This document shows, in pieces, positions 21,887-29,282 of a DNA stretch of 64,000 nt; the first letter of the stretch is position 1, and each line of letters starts with the position of its first letter. The DNA comes from a virus. Below the pieces are notes generated by a model. The model ran no database searches, had not been told where the DNA came from, and was given only the letters and a program-made list of their open reading frames with translations. The DNA lies in the IMG/VR virus record IMGVR_UViG_3300044825_001895, positions 1-64,000 of that record; one strand, given 5' to 3'. Both the position numbers and the translations under genes were made by a program.

Positions 21887-22686
21887 TGGATAAAAACAAA
21901 TCAGTATTTAAACTTAAAGGTCTTCCTCAGATCTATTGGTTAAATTTAGACGCAGATACTCATCGTCGTGAGTATATGGAATCTCAATTTAAATATTGGG
22001 AGATTGAAAATCATACACGTATTTCTGGTTATGACGGTAGAGTTGATGATGTATCCTCTCATTTGAAAGGGAGGATCCCTGATAATGTGTCGCAAAATGA
22101 GTTGGGATGTTGTATGTCTCACCTTAAAGCAATACGTCATTTTTATGAGAATACAAATGATGACTATTGTTTGATTTTGGAAGACGATGTAAACCTTGAC
22201 ATTGCCAAATACTGGAACTTTACCTGGTCGGAGTTTTTCTCACTTCTCCCATATGATTGGGATTGCGTACAACTCACCACTATTTGTACGGGAGATATTC
22301 ACGTAAAACTACACTTAAAGTTTATTAATGATTTTTCTGCAGCAATCTACTTGATCAGTAGACATCATGCTGCTAAACTTATGAAACACCATATTCGGGG
22401 TGAAAAATATAAACTTGACAATGGGGTAAAACCAAGAGCAGTTTCTGAAGACACTATTTTGGAAACGGGAAAAACGTATACGATTCCATTGTTCTTGTAT
22501 AACTTGGATATGGGATCTGCTATTCATACTGACCACCTTAATATTTTCCATAAAGGTCCTCATGATGCTTTATTAAACTGGTGGCAACAGTCTGGAGCAG
22601 ATGTTGATATTAGAGAATATATGAATTATGATCCATATCTGGGTAGGATAACTGAAAATTCTGCCGCCCAATCCCAAAATGCTTGA
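21883..22686 (+). CDS. GT25-family glycosyltransferase (LPS type)
   Basis: A 267-residue protein. IYWLNLDADTHRREYME at the N-terminus, GCCMSHLKAIRHFYEN and DYCLILEDDVNLDI are the three GT25 signatures; EDD is the metal site. The family adds galactose or similar sugars to lipooligosaccharide. Last gene of the operon; the next promoter overlaps its stop. Confidence 0.85.
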   Translation: MMDKNKSVFKLKGLPQIYWLNLDADTHRREYMESQFKYWEIENHTRISGYDGRVDDVSSHLKGRIPDNVSQNELGCCMSHLKAIRHFYENTNDDYCLILEDDVNLDIAKYWNFTWSEFFSLLPYDWDCVQLTTICTGDIHVKLHLKFINDFSAAIYLISRHHAAKLMKHHIRGEKYKLDNGVKPRAVSEDTILETGKTYTIPLFLYNLDMGSAIHTDHLNIFHKGPHDALLNWWQQSGADVDIREYMNYDPYLGRITENSAAQSQNA

Positions 22687-22711
22687 CACTCTTTTGGTTT
22701 CTCATTATACT
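22683..22711 (+). promoter_or_regulatory. early promoter TTGACA-N17-TATACT
   Basis: Perfect -35, 17-base spacer, 5/6 -10. The RNA would start near 22718, directly before a 9-pair hairpin. Confidence 0.8.
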
Positions 22712-22721
22712 AAATAAGTAC

Positions 22722-22746
22722 TTAAGAATTCTGTTGTAATTCTTAA
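22722..22746 (+). promoter_or_regulatory. 5' leader hairpin of porin mRNA
   Basis: TTAAGAATT-CTGTTGT-AATTCTTAA, a perfect 9-pair stem at the predicted 5' end. It could protect the mRNA. Its 3' arm overlaps CTTAACCT, a Pho-box half-site. Confidence 0.65.
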
Positions 22747-22761
22747 CCTTTGTCCTATAGT
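22734..22761 (+). promoter_or_regulatory. possible second porin promoter with Pho-box half-site
   Basis: TTGTAA-N16-TATAGT with CTTAACCT in the spacer. Cyanobacterial Pho boxes are 8-base repeats of this type spaced by three bases; only one good half is seen here. Confidence 0.35.
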
Positions 22762-22779
22762 ACAAACAAAAACAAATCT

Positions 22780-24246
22780 ATGAAATTCTTTCAACAACTG
22801 ATGCTTGCACCTGTTGCTCTGGGAATGGTTGCTCCTGCTGCGATGGCGGCAGATCTTAATATGAGTGGAGTTAACCAATATTCTTCAGATCAAGTTACAA
22901 GCGTCACTCAATTTTCTGATGTTCGTCCTACTGATTGGGCATATCAAGCACTCAGCAATCTTGTAGAGCGTTATGGTTGCGTTGCTGGTTATCCTAATGG
23001 CACCTTCCGTGGTGAGCGTGCAATGACTCGTTATGAGGCAGCAGCACTTCTTAATGCTTGCCTAGATCGTGTAACTGAAGTTACCGATGAACTTAAGCGT
23101 CTCCAAGCAGAGTTTGCACAAGAACTTGCTGTTCTTCGTGGTCGTGTAGACAAACTGGAAGCACAAGTTACAACTCTTGAGGCACAACAATTCTCCACCA
23201 CTACCAAACTTCGTGGTGAAGCAAACTTTGTTCTTGGTGGTGTTGATAACTACCAAACTAAAGGTGGTGATGTAACTCATACCGCATTCAACTATGATCT
23301 GCGTCTAAACCTGGATACTTCGTTCACTGGCGCTGATCTTCTCCGCACTCGTCTGCGTTCTTCTAACTTCAGCAGCAATCCTTTCGGTTCCAGTTCTTCA
23401 ATCTTTAAGCTGGATAAAGCAGACAACACTGTTAGTGAAGTTGGCAACAACGTAGTTATTGACCGTCTGTATTATCAGTTCCCTGTGTTCAACGGTAGCA
23501 CTACCTTGACTGCTGGTGCTCTGGTTCGTAACACTGAAATGTCCTGGATTCCTACTGCTTATAAGTCAAACATTCTTGACTTCTTTGCTGTTGCTGGTGC
23601 TCCTGGCGTTTATAACAAGGCAACTGGTTCTGGTTTCGGTATCCAGTATGGCAAGAAAGGTCTTGTTGCTGGTGTAAACTATGTGGCACAGAATGGTGCT
23701 GATAGTTCTACTGGTGAGTTTGACAAGTCTGGTGCTCTTAACACCTTGGCGCAGATTGGTTATCGTGGTACTAATTGGGGTGCTGCATTTGGTTATCGTT
23801 ATGGTACTGAAGGCACTCGTGTTCGCACCTACAATGGTCTGAATGGTGCATCTGGTGCCCTGGTTCCAGGACAAACCTCTAATGGTTATGCTATCAACGC
23901 ATACTGGCAACCTACTCAATCTGGTTGGGTTCCCTCTATCTCTGGCGGTTATGGCTGGAACACTGTAAGTGGTACTCAAAGTGCTGCTACCAACAGTCAG
24001 TCCTGGTTTGCTGGTCTGACTTGGGATGATGTGTTTGTTGATGGTAACTCTGCTGGCGTTGCTATCGGTCAGGCACCCACTGGTTCCGACCTAGAAAAGG
24101 CAACTATGCTTGAGATCTTCTACAAGTATCAAGTATCTGATAACATCAGCGTCACTCCTGCTATCATCTATGGTAGCGATAATCAACGTCTGGTTGGTAA
24201 CTCTTCCAATTGGGGAGGAGTTGTGCAAACAACCTTCAAGTTCTGA
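22780..24246 (+). CDS. cyanobacterial SLH-domain porin (iron/OprB type)
   Basis: A 488-residue outer-membrane protein. Signal peptide at residues 1-25 (ends AAMAAD); SLH domain at about 40-90 (FSDVRPTDWAYQALSNLVER, RYGCVAGYPNGTFRG); coiled coil at about 95-135 (VTDELKRLQAEFAQEL...); then a beta-barrel ending in Phe (TTFKF). Host porins of this family admit ions and small solutes. Start 22780 is preferred to a TTG at 22750. Richer in G and C than its neighbours, with host-like codons, as expected for a gene taken from the host. Confidence 0.9.
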   Translation: MKFFQQLMLAPVALGMVAPAAMAADLNMSGVNQYSSDQVTSVTQFSDVRPTDWAYQALSNLVERYGCVAGYPNGTFRGERAMTRYEAAALLNACLDRVTEVTDELKRLQAEFAQELAVLRGRVDKLEAQVTTLEAQQFSTTTKLRGEANFVLGGVDNYQTKGGDVTHTAFNYDLRLNLDTSFTGADLLRTRLRSSNFSSNPFGSSSSIFKLDKADNTVSEVGNNVVIDRLYYQFPVFNGSTTLTAGALVRNTEMSWIPTAYKSNILDFFAVAGAPGVYNKATGSGFGIQYGKKGLVAGVNYVAQNGADSSTGEFDKSGALNTLAQIGYRGTNWGAAFGYRYGTEGTRVRTYNGLNGASGALVPGQTSNGYAINAYWQPTQSGWVPSISGGYGWNTVSGTQSAATNSQSWFAGLTWDDVFVDGNSAGVAIGQAPTGSDLEKATMLEIFYKYQVSDNISVTPAIIYGSDNQRLVGNSSNWGGVVQTTFKF

Positions 24247-24268
24247 TAATCTACTTATAAGTGAATTG

Positions 24269-24297
24269 GACCACCTCAAAGGGGTGGTCTTTTTTTA
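24269..24297 (+). terminator. terminator after porin gene
   Basis: GACCACC/GGGTGGTC with eight T's, preceded by ACTTATAAGTGAATT, which recurs before the terminator at 25114. Confidence 0.92.
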
Positions 24298-24299
24298 TA

Positions 24300-24308
24300 T
24301 ATAAATAC
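24300..24308 (+). promoter_or_regulatory. late promoter TATAAATAC
   Basis: Consensus T4-type late core, 19 bases before the ATG at 24327. Confidence 0.75.
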
Positions 24309-24326
24309 CTAAAAAGTATTAGTAAG

Positions 24327-25094
24327 ATGGACGCACAAGATTTTCGTAGTCTTCAAGAAGCATACTTGGATGTTTATGAAAGTTCTATTGGGAATAGAGC
24401 AAGAAATGCTGTTGCTGATGATAGACTTTCTGCAGACCAACAAAGTACAGATGCTTCAATGAATAAACTTAGAGCACAAGACAGGAGACATAAAAAGAGC
24501 ACTGCTTTAGCAAGAGCACAAGCAACAATTGCTGCAGGGAAATCAGAAAATACGGCAAGAGCAATGCATCCAAACCCAGGAGTTGGTGGTTATCGCATGG
24601 AACAAGCAGACTCCTACGACATCATCCTTTCACATTTACTTGATGAAAGATATGCAGAAACTATTGAAAGTGCAGAAGCAATTATGGTAAATATGAGTGA
24701 AGAGTGGAGACAAGATATTATGGAAAAAGAAAATAGTGAATATGAAAGAGCATCTGATGCAGCATTAGATTCAAGATATGGATATGGTAGAGCATCTGGT
24801 GATAAGCGTTCTTTCGGTAGAGCAGCAAATCGTTCGTCTGCTGCCGCAGCTCTTCGTGCTTTAAGAAGAGGTAAAAGAAGTGGTAGTGGAACTTCTACAG
24901 AAGCAGGCGCTGATGCAGTTCATCAAGGTTGGGCAAGAACTGCTAAAACAAGCACAGACCAAACACCAGAAAAGAAAGAAAGAAGAGCAAAACTTGCAAA
25001 TACTCCATATTCACAACTTCCAGACGATGAAAAAGAAAAAGACAGAGTTTCTTTTAATGCTGTGAAGGCAGTTTATAAGAATAGAAATAGATAA
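24327..25094 (+). CDS. probable virion-associated protein with DFRSLQEAY N-terminus
   Basis: A 255-residue hydrophilic protein. It opens MDAQDFRSLQEAYLDVYES, a helix I associate with several cyanophage structural proteins. Residues about 95-135 (YDIILSHLLDERYAETIE...) form a second helical unit including AEAIMVNMSEEWRQDIM. The middle is basic and low complexity (RALRRGKRSGSG). It has its own late promoter and terminator. A conserved N-terminal helix shared by several virion proteins could be a capsid-targeting signal; this is inference. Confidence 0.65.
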   Translation: MDAQDFRSLQEAYLDVYESSIGNRARNAVADDRLSADQQSTDASMNKLRAQDRRHKKSTALARAQATIAAGKSENTARAMHPNPGVGGYRMEQADSYDIILSHLLDERYAETIESAEAIMVNMSEEWRQDIMEKENSEYERASDAALDSRYGYGRASGDKRSFGRAANRSSAAAALRALRRGKRSGSGTSTEAGADAVHQGWARTAKTSTDQTPEKKERRAKLANTPYSQLPDDEKEKDRVSFNAVKAVYKNRNR

Positions 25095-25113
25095 TCCACT
25101 TATAAGTGAATTA

Positions 25114-25143
25114 GATCACTTCTTTTTTGAAGTGATCTTTTTT
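25114..25143 (+). terminator. terminator before pstS
   Basis: GATCACTTC/GAAGTGATC, 9 pairs, six-T loop and T tail. Preceded by the palindrome CACTTATAAGTG shared with the porin terminator. Confidence 0.92.
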
Positions 25144-25159
25144 ATTGTTTAATGAAAAC

Positions 25160-25204
25160 CTTAACCAAATCTTAGTTGACCTTAAGATTGTCTTCTAGTA
25201 TTAT
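25160..25204 (+). promoter_or_regulatory. pstS promoter with Pho-box-like repeats
   Basis: CTTAACCA (25160) and CTTAGTTG (25171) are 8-base repeats 11 bases apart, followed in register by TTAAGATT (25182), the form of a cyanobacterial Pho box. TTGACC (25176) with N17 and TATTAT (25199) gives a sigma70 promoter whose -35 lies in the repeats. Host PhoB could activate pstS under phosphate stress. Confidence 0.72.
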
Positions 25205-25228
25205 TACTTACGAAGTTATTCACTTTTT

Positions 25229-26191
25229 ATGAAACTCAAAAACTTTATTGCTGTTGGTCTGATTGCTGCTCCTGTTGCTGCAGTTGCTGGACCTGCTCTG
25301 AATGGTGCAGGTGCCACCTTCCCAGCACCCATTTATCAACGATGGTTTCAAGACTATGCACGAACTACTGGGAATAGGGTTAATTATCAGTCCGTTGGTT
25401 CTGGTGCTGGTGTTCGTCAATTCCTTGCGGGAACGGTTGACTTCGGAGCAAGTGACGAATCAATCTCCGCAGCAGATGCCGCCAAAGTAAAGCGTGGTGT
25501 CGTTCAAATTCCTATGGTGGGTGGAACGATTGCTGTTGCTTATAACAAACCTGGATGTTCTCTGAAACTCACTCAGAAGCAAACTGTTGATATTTTTGCT
25601 GGTCGCATCAAGGATTGGAAAGCACTTGGATGTGCTGCTGGTCCTATCACCACTGTGTACCGCTCTGATGGTTCTGGAACCACCTATGCATTCACTAACT
25701 CTCTTGATGCTTTTGGTGGATGGGGTCCAGGTGTAGGTAAGGCAGTTAAATGGCCTACTGGTGTTGGTGCAAAAGGAAATGAAGGTGTTTCTGGTCGCAT
25801 CCGTCAAACCCCTGGTTCTATCGGTTATGTGAATACTGGATTTGTAAAAGCAAATCGTATTCAAGCAGCAGCAATTCAAAACAAGGCAGGTAAGTTTGTT
25901 CTTCCCACTGCCGCAACTGGTGCCGCTGCTCTGAATAACATCAAACTGGACGCAAACCTTGCTGGGGAAAATCCAAATCCTGCTGGTGCAAATGCATATC
26001 CTATTTCTACTCTGACTTGGGTTCTTGCATATCGCACTGGTAATGGTGCTAAGACTGCCGATATTCGCGCTGCATTGAACTATGCTCTGAGTTCTAAGGC
26101 ACAATCTATTGCTGATGACTTGGGTTACGTTCCTCTTAGTGGTTCTATTTTGAATCGTTCAAGGATTGCTGTTGGTCGTATTAGTCAGTAA
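25229..26191 (+). CDS. pstS: phosphate ABC-transporter substrate-binding protein
   Basis: A 320-residue periplasmic protein. Signal peptide 1-20 (ends AAVAG). GAGATFPAPIYQRWFQDYA, SVGSGAGVRQFLAGTVDFG and YRSDGSGTTYAFT are the phosphate-binding loops of PstS. It captures phosphate for the host Pst transporter and so supports phage DNA synthesis. Same transcription direction as the porin upstream; both are surface-uptake functions. Confidence 0.96.
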   Translation: MKLKNFIAVGLIAAPVAAVAGPALNGAGATFPAPIYQRWFQDYARTTGNRVNYQSVGSGAGVRQFLAGTVDFGASDESISAADAAKVKRGVVQIPMVGGTIAVAYNKPGCSLKLTQKQTVDIFAGRIKDWKALGCAAGPITTVYRSDGSGTTYAFTNSLDAFGGWGPGVGKAVKWPTGVGAKGNEGVSGRIRQTPGSIGYVNTGFVKANRIQAAAIQNKAGKFVLPTAATGAAALNNIKLDANLAGENPNPAGANAYPISTLTWVLAYRTGNGAKTADIRAALNYALSSKAQSIADDLGYVPLSGSILNRSRIAVGRISQ

Positions 26192-26222
26192 TTCCTAACA
26201 AAAATAAGTATAAATGACTACT

Positions 26223-26258
26223 GGGGTGCTTGACACCCCTTTCTTTTTCCTATATAAT
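26223..26258 (+). promoter_or_regulatory. terminator-promoter composite: TTGACA-N17-TATAAT
   Basis: Hairpin GGGGTG-CTTGA-CACCCC plus a T-rich run ends pstS. The loop and first stem bases are TTGACA, a perfect -35 exactly 17 bases from a perfect TATAAT. It starts the hli gene. Confidence 0.85.
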
Positions 26259-26285
26259 TGTGTAACAATTCGTAATAAAACGAAA

Positions 26286-26495
26286 ATGACTGTAACTAAA
26301 AATGAGTTCGGGCAAATGAATATGTTTGCCAAAGAACCCGCGATGTATATGACCAAGGAAGACCTTGAGCGTTATGGCATTGAACCCTATGCAGAAAAAG
26401 CGGAGAAAATGAATGGACGCACTGCCATGATTGGATTTGTGTGTGCTATTCTTTCTTATGCTCTTACTGGCAAATTGTTCTTTGGTATTGTCTGA
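26286..26495 (+). CDS. hli: high-light-inducible protein
   Basis: A 69-residue single-helix chlorophyll-binding protein. AEKMNGRTAMIGFVCAILSYALTG is the Hlip helix with the ExxNxR pigment ligands. Hlips protect photosystem II and its assembly intermediates under strong light. The start at 26286 follows the composite promoter; the frame upstream contains the promoter. Confidence 0.95.
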   Translation: MTVTKNEFGQMNMFAKEPAMYMTKEDLERYGIEPYAEKAEKMNGRTAMIGFVCAILSYALTGKLFFGIV

Positions 26496-26554
26496 TGGGA
26501 TATTTTGCTCTTTCTTCTATCGTATTGTTCATTATTATTTCAGTAATATATTAA
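26495..26554 (+). CDS. 19-residue membrane peptide
   Basis: MGYFALSSIVLFIIISVIY, one membrane span, its ATG overlapping the hli stop (TGATG). It resembles in size the smallest photosystem or cytochrome subunits, but no homology can be claimed. Confidence 0.35.
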   Translation: MGYFALSSIVLFIIISVIY

Positions 26555-26593
26555 TACCTATCATTATAAATACAAATAGAAAATGGTAGGTAT
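26554..26593 (+). promoter_or_regulatory. late promoter in loop of start-sequestering hairpin
   Basis: ATACCTATCATT (26554-26565) pairs with AATGGTAGGTAT (26582-26593) over 12 positions (one G-U). The late core TATAAATAC (26565-26573) is in the loop and the ATG (26583) in the 3' arm. Confidence 0.7.
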
Positions 26594-27107
26594 AAAAATG
26601 AGAAATAAAACTTTTAATATTGGCGATAAAGTATGGATGCTGACTATTGTTGGGCATTCTTTATTAGAACAAAATAATGGAAGAAAAAGAAATTACTATC
26701 AATGTAAATGTGATTGTGGAAGTGAAAAAATAGTTTACGTTGAATCTTACAAACTAAAAAGTGGGAGATTTAAATCTTGTGGATGTAAAAGAGCATCCAC
26801 TGGTGGCATATCTAACACTAAAAAGTATAGAATGTGGAAATCTGCACAAGAGCGTGCTATTAAAAAAGGATTAGAATTTTCTATACGAGTGGAAGATATT
26901 GAAATACCAAAAACTTGCCCTTTATTGAACATAACACTCATCGAAGGTGATAGAGAATGTACTCCTTCACTTGATAGAATTGATAGTAAAAAAGGATATA
27001 CTCCAGACAATGTGTGGGTTATATCTCATAGAGCAAATCAAATAAAAAATGATGCTACACTTGAAGAATTAAAACTCATAACAGAAAACCTATCAAAAAT
27101 AACTTGA
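26583..27107 (+). CDS. HNH-type homing endonuclease
   Basis: A 174-residue protein. A zinc ribbon at about 35-65 (YYQCKCDCGSE and SCGCKR), a basic helix (KYRMWKSAQERAIKKG), then CPLLNITLI and SLDRIDSKKGYTPDNVWVIS, the HNH-like catalytic end with conserved DRID and N. It is a paralogue of the protein at 34910. Inserted between hli and petF, with its own late promoter. Confidence 0.8.
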   Translation: MVGIKMRNKTFNIGDKVWMLTIVGHSLLEQNNGRKRNYYQCKCDCGSEKIVYVESYKLKSGRFKSCGCKRASTGGISNTKKYRMWKSAQERAIKKGLEFSIRVEDIEIPKTCPLLNITLIEGDRECTPSLDRIDSKKGYTPDNVWVISHRANQIKNDATLEELKLITENLSKIT

Positions 27108-27132
27108 CAATGACTTCACTCTTGTTTACAAT
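27104..27132 (+). promoter_or_regulatory. early promoter TTGACA-N17-TACAAT
   Basis: Perfect -35 overlapping the endonuclease stop, 17-base spacer, 5/6 -10. Start near 27139; drives petF and the genes after it. Confidence 0.8.
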
Positions 27133-27196
27133 GACATCCGTTGCCTTCTTCGTTCTGTTGGCAGCATCCGTTGAAAAACTTTGCGAGACTTACTAA
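27131..27196 (+). CDS. possible 21-residue membrane peptide upstream of petF
   Basis: [21 protein letters not shown], ending TAATG at the petF start. Its ATG overlaps the -10 box, so transcripts from that promoter would lack it; it may be translated only from readthrough RNA or be chance. Confidence 0.25.
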   Translation: MTSVAFFVLLAASVEKLCETY

Positions 27197-27489
27197 TGGC
27201 TACTTTTAACGTCACTCTCCAATCTCCCGATGGCACTGAAACCACTATCGAATGTGCTGATGACCAGTACATCCTTGAAGCAGCAGAAGAGGCAGGTGTT
27301 GACCTCCCTTCATCGTGTAAAGCAGGCGCTTGCTCCGCTTGTGCAGGAAAACTCATCTCTGGTACAGTTGACAATGAAGAACAGTCGTTCCTTGATGATG
27401 ACCAACAAGCAGAAGGTTGGGTTCTCACTTGCGTTGCTTATCCCACAAGTGATTGTGTAATTCTCACCGAACAGGAAGAGAATCTGTGA
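27196..27489 (+). CDS. petF: plant-type [2Fe-2S] ferredoxin
   Basis: A 97-residue protein. [12 protein letters not shown] (about residue 40) and a fourth cysteine in [11 protein letters not shown] give the four cluster ligands. It carries electrons from photosystem I to FNR, nitrogen and thioredoxin pathways; phage ferredoxin can also serve bilin reductases. The ATG at 27196 is chosen; the frame continues 5 codons upstream. Confidence 0.96.
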   Translation: MATFNVTLQSPDGTETTIECADDQYILEAAEEAGVDLPSSCKAGACSACAGKLISGTVDNEEQSFLDDDQQAEGWVLTCVAYPTSDCVILTEQEENL

Positions 27490-27797
27490 TTGGAAACCTT
27501 GAACCAGAAGAAACTGTTATGGGGACTGGTGGTATGTTAGGGCAGTTTGCAATTGCCCTTGAAAAACTTGGATGGGATGCTAATGATGAAATCTCTGTAG
27601 AAATTGGAGGAGTAGCAGTAACAGGAACTGCTACTAGTCCAAATGCAAATCCAAAATGGGCAAAACCTTTTGGAACTGTATCCTACCAAAACGATGCTTT
27701 CATCGTAATTAAAAACAAGTCAAGGAACCCAGTTGTTCCTTCACAACCAAATCCTGAACTTAAACAAAAACACCCTTATCAAGGAGAACAAAAATGA
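27486..27797 (+). CDS. small protein, unknown function
   Basis: A 103-residue protein starting at a GTG that overlaps the petF stop, with AGGAAGAG before it; ATG 27519 is an alternative. A central segment ([20 protein letters not shown]) looks like a small beta domain; the tail is rich in Pro, Lys and Gln. Unknown. Confidence 0.65.
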   Translation: MIGNLEPEETVMGTGGMLGQFAIALEKLGWDANDEISVEIGGVAVTGTATSPNANPKWAKPFGTVSYQNDAFIVIKNKSRNPVVPSQPNPELKQKHPYQGEQK

Positions 27798-27901
27798 ACG
27801 AACGCGCAGAACGTATTAATGGTTGGTTTGCAATGATCGGTATTGTTGCGGCAATTGGGTCTTATGCCTTTACTGGGCAGATCATTCCCGGAATTTGGTG
27901 A
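27794..27901 (+). CDS. hli: high-light-inducible protein, minimal
   Basis: A 35-residue Hlip: ERINGWFAMIGIVAAIGSYAFTG is the pigment-binding helix with E..N..F. SD AAGGAGAACAAAA precedes the ATG, and it overlaps the previous stop. One of the smallest possible Hlips, with almost no N-terminal extension. Confidence 0.92.
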   Translation: MNERAERINGWFAMIGIVAAIGSYAFTGQIIPGIW

Positions 27902-27950
27902 ATTAATGTTTAATATTTTTAAAAAGAAAGAAAGTACTATGGAGGTTAAA

Positions 27951-28478
27951 ATGCGTAAAGAACAATATCAAGTTCCGCAAGTACAATTTGTATTTCGCGA
28001 GAATGGTGAATTTGTAACTCGTACTTCTTCAGAATTGTTTGATGAGAAGCGTGTGGTCCTGTTTAGTTTGCCTGGTGCTTTCACTCCTACTTGCAGTTCC
28101 TATCAGTTACCTGGATTCGAAGAGAAATATGACGACTTTCTTGGTCTCGGCATTGACGATATTTACTGCATCTCTGTTAATGATGGGTTTGTCATGAATG
28201 CCTGGGCTCAAGATCAGAACATCAAGAATGTAAAACTCATTCCAGACGGCAATGCATATTTTACACGTTCTATGGGTATGCTCGTCAATAAGTCTAACCT
28301 TGGTTTCGGTGATCGCTCTTGGCGTTATGCTATGGTCGTGGATAACGGAGTCATCGAAAAACTATTCGTTGAGGCAGGTCAGCGAGACAATGCAGACACC
28401 GACCCTTACGAGACGACTACTCCAGAAGTGGTTTTTGATTATGTGAAATCTACAGTTCGAGAAACTGCAACTGTTTGA
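27951..28478 (+). CDS. peroxiredoxin (Prx5-like)
   Basis: A 175-residue thioredoxin-fold enzyme. LPGAFTPTCSSYQLPGFEEKY carries the peroxidatic Cys in the PxxxTxxC motif. It reduces peroxides, useful in a photosynthetic cell. The ATG at 27951 has GGAGG five bases upstream; an in-frame ATG at 27906 would add 15 residues. Terminator follows. Confidence 0.9.
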   Translation: MRKEQYQVPQVQFVFRENGEFVTRTSSELFDEKRVVLFSLPGAFTPTCSSYQLPGFEEKYDDFLGLGIDDIYCISVNDGFVMNAWAQDQNIKNVKLIPDGNAYFTRSMGMLVNKSNLGFGDRSWRYAMVVDNGVIEKLFVEAGQRDNADTDPYETTTPEVVFDYVKSTVRETATV

Positions 28479-28488
28479 AGAATACTCA

Positions 28489-28512
28489 AAGCGTCCGAAA
28501 GGGCGCTTTTTT
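28489..28512 (+). terminator. terminator after peroxiredoxin
   Basis: AAGCGTCC-GAAA-GGGCGCTT with T's; followed by late-type TAATAAATA. Confidence 0.9.
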
Positions 28513-28542
28513 AATAAATAAAATATCGAATGAGTAGGAAAG

Positions 28543-29232
28543 ATGAGAGTAGATCTTCATAACTTTTTTCAATATTATGATCCAAAGAATCCTAAGCACG
28601 TTGCAGCAGTTGAGCAACTAGAAGTAGATCTTAAGGATTCTCCACTTCTTGACGATAGTTCTAATTGGGTCAAAATTTACAGGACAAAACCAACTGTTCC
28701 TGGTGTTCTATCTGTTCCTTTTTATCCACAGACAGATAATTACAGAGATGCGCAAAGAACTTGCAATTCATCTGCTTGTGCTATGTGCTTAGAGTATTTC
28801 AAACCAGGCACTCTCCAAGGAGCAAAGGGCGATGATGCCTACGTTCGAAAAGTTTTTGCGATTGGTGATTCAACTGATCACACCGTCCAGACAAAAGTTT
28901 TGGAAGGTTATGGAATTAAGTCACGCTTTAGTTACAATTTATCTTTTTCTGATCTTGATCGTGAGTTATCTGCTGGGAGACCTGTCGTTATTGGTATCTT
29001 GCACCGCGGCTCTTTATCTAATCCTACTGGTGGGCACATGGTTGTAGTGATTGGTAAGAGAGGTGAGGATTATGTTGTGAATGATCCCTATGGTTCTCTC
29101 AATGATGGTTACACTGGACCTGTAACAAATGGTAAGGGTGCAGTCTATAAGAAGTCTGATCTTACTTATCGTTGGTTAGAAAGAGGTAAAGATAAGACTG
29201 GTTGGGGTCGTATCTTTGACGCAAAAAAGTAG
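28543..29232 (+). CDS. C39-like papain-fold peptidase (endolysin domain)
   Basis: A 229-residue protein. After an 80-residue N-part, VPFYPQTDNYRDAQRTCNSSACAM presents the catalytic Cys region and GGHMVVVIGKRGEDYVVNDPYG the His and Asp/Asn of C39-like peptidases. Such domains cleave peptide bonds, here possibly in peptidoglycan. Its end (DAKK then TAG) lies on an A-AAA-AAG slippery heptamer, and the lysozyme frame is open in the -1 frame from that point. Confidence 0.82.
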   Translation: MRVDLHNFFQYYDPKNPKHVAAVEQLEVDLKDSPLLDDSSNWVKIYRTKPTVPGVLSVPFYPQTDNYRDAQRTCNSSACAMCLEYFKPGTLQGAKGDDAYVRKVFAIGDSTDHTVQTKVLEGYGIKSRFSYNLSFSDLDRELSAGRPVVIGILHRGSLSNPTGGHMVVVIGKRGEDYVVNDPYGSLNDGYTGPVTNGKGAVYKKSDLTYRWLERGKDKTGWGRIFDAKK

Positions 29233-29282
29233 AAACGCCAACTAACATTAATAATGCCAATGAAGTGCCGTTGGTTGGCATT
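29223..29282 (+). other. candidate -1 programmed frameshift site
   Basis: Slippery A-AAA-AAG (29223-29229) immediately before the TAG stop. AATGCCAA/TTGGCATT (29253-29260 with 29275-29282) can form an 8-pair hairpin downstream; GCCAAC (29237) can pair alternatively with GTTGGC. Shifting -1 gives the linker VETPTNINNANEVPLV, then lysozyme. Confidence 0.5.

Noticed and set aside
25460-26104. 214-codon open frame antisense to pstS
   Set aside because: It mirrors codon positions of pstS, has no ribosome site or family signature, and is Ser/Thr/Ile-rich as antisense frames of this gene would be.
29237-29282. H-type pseudoknot at the frameshift site
   Set aside because: CCAAC/GTTGG plus AATGCCAA/TTGGCATT have the right order, but the third loop would have zero bases across a five-pair stem, which is not feasible; a simple hairpin is kept.
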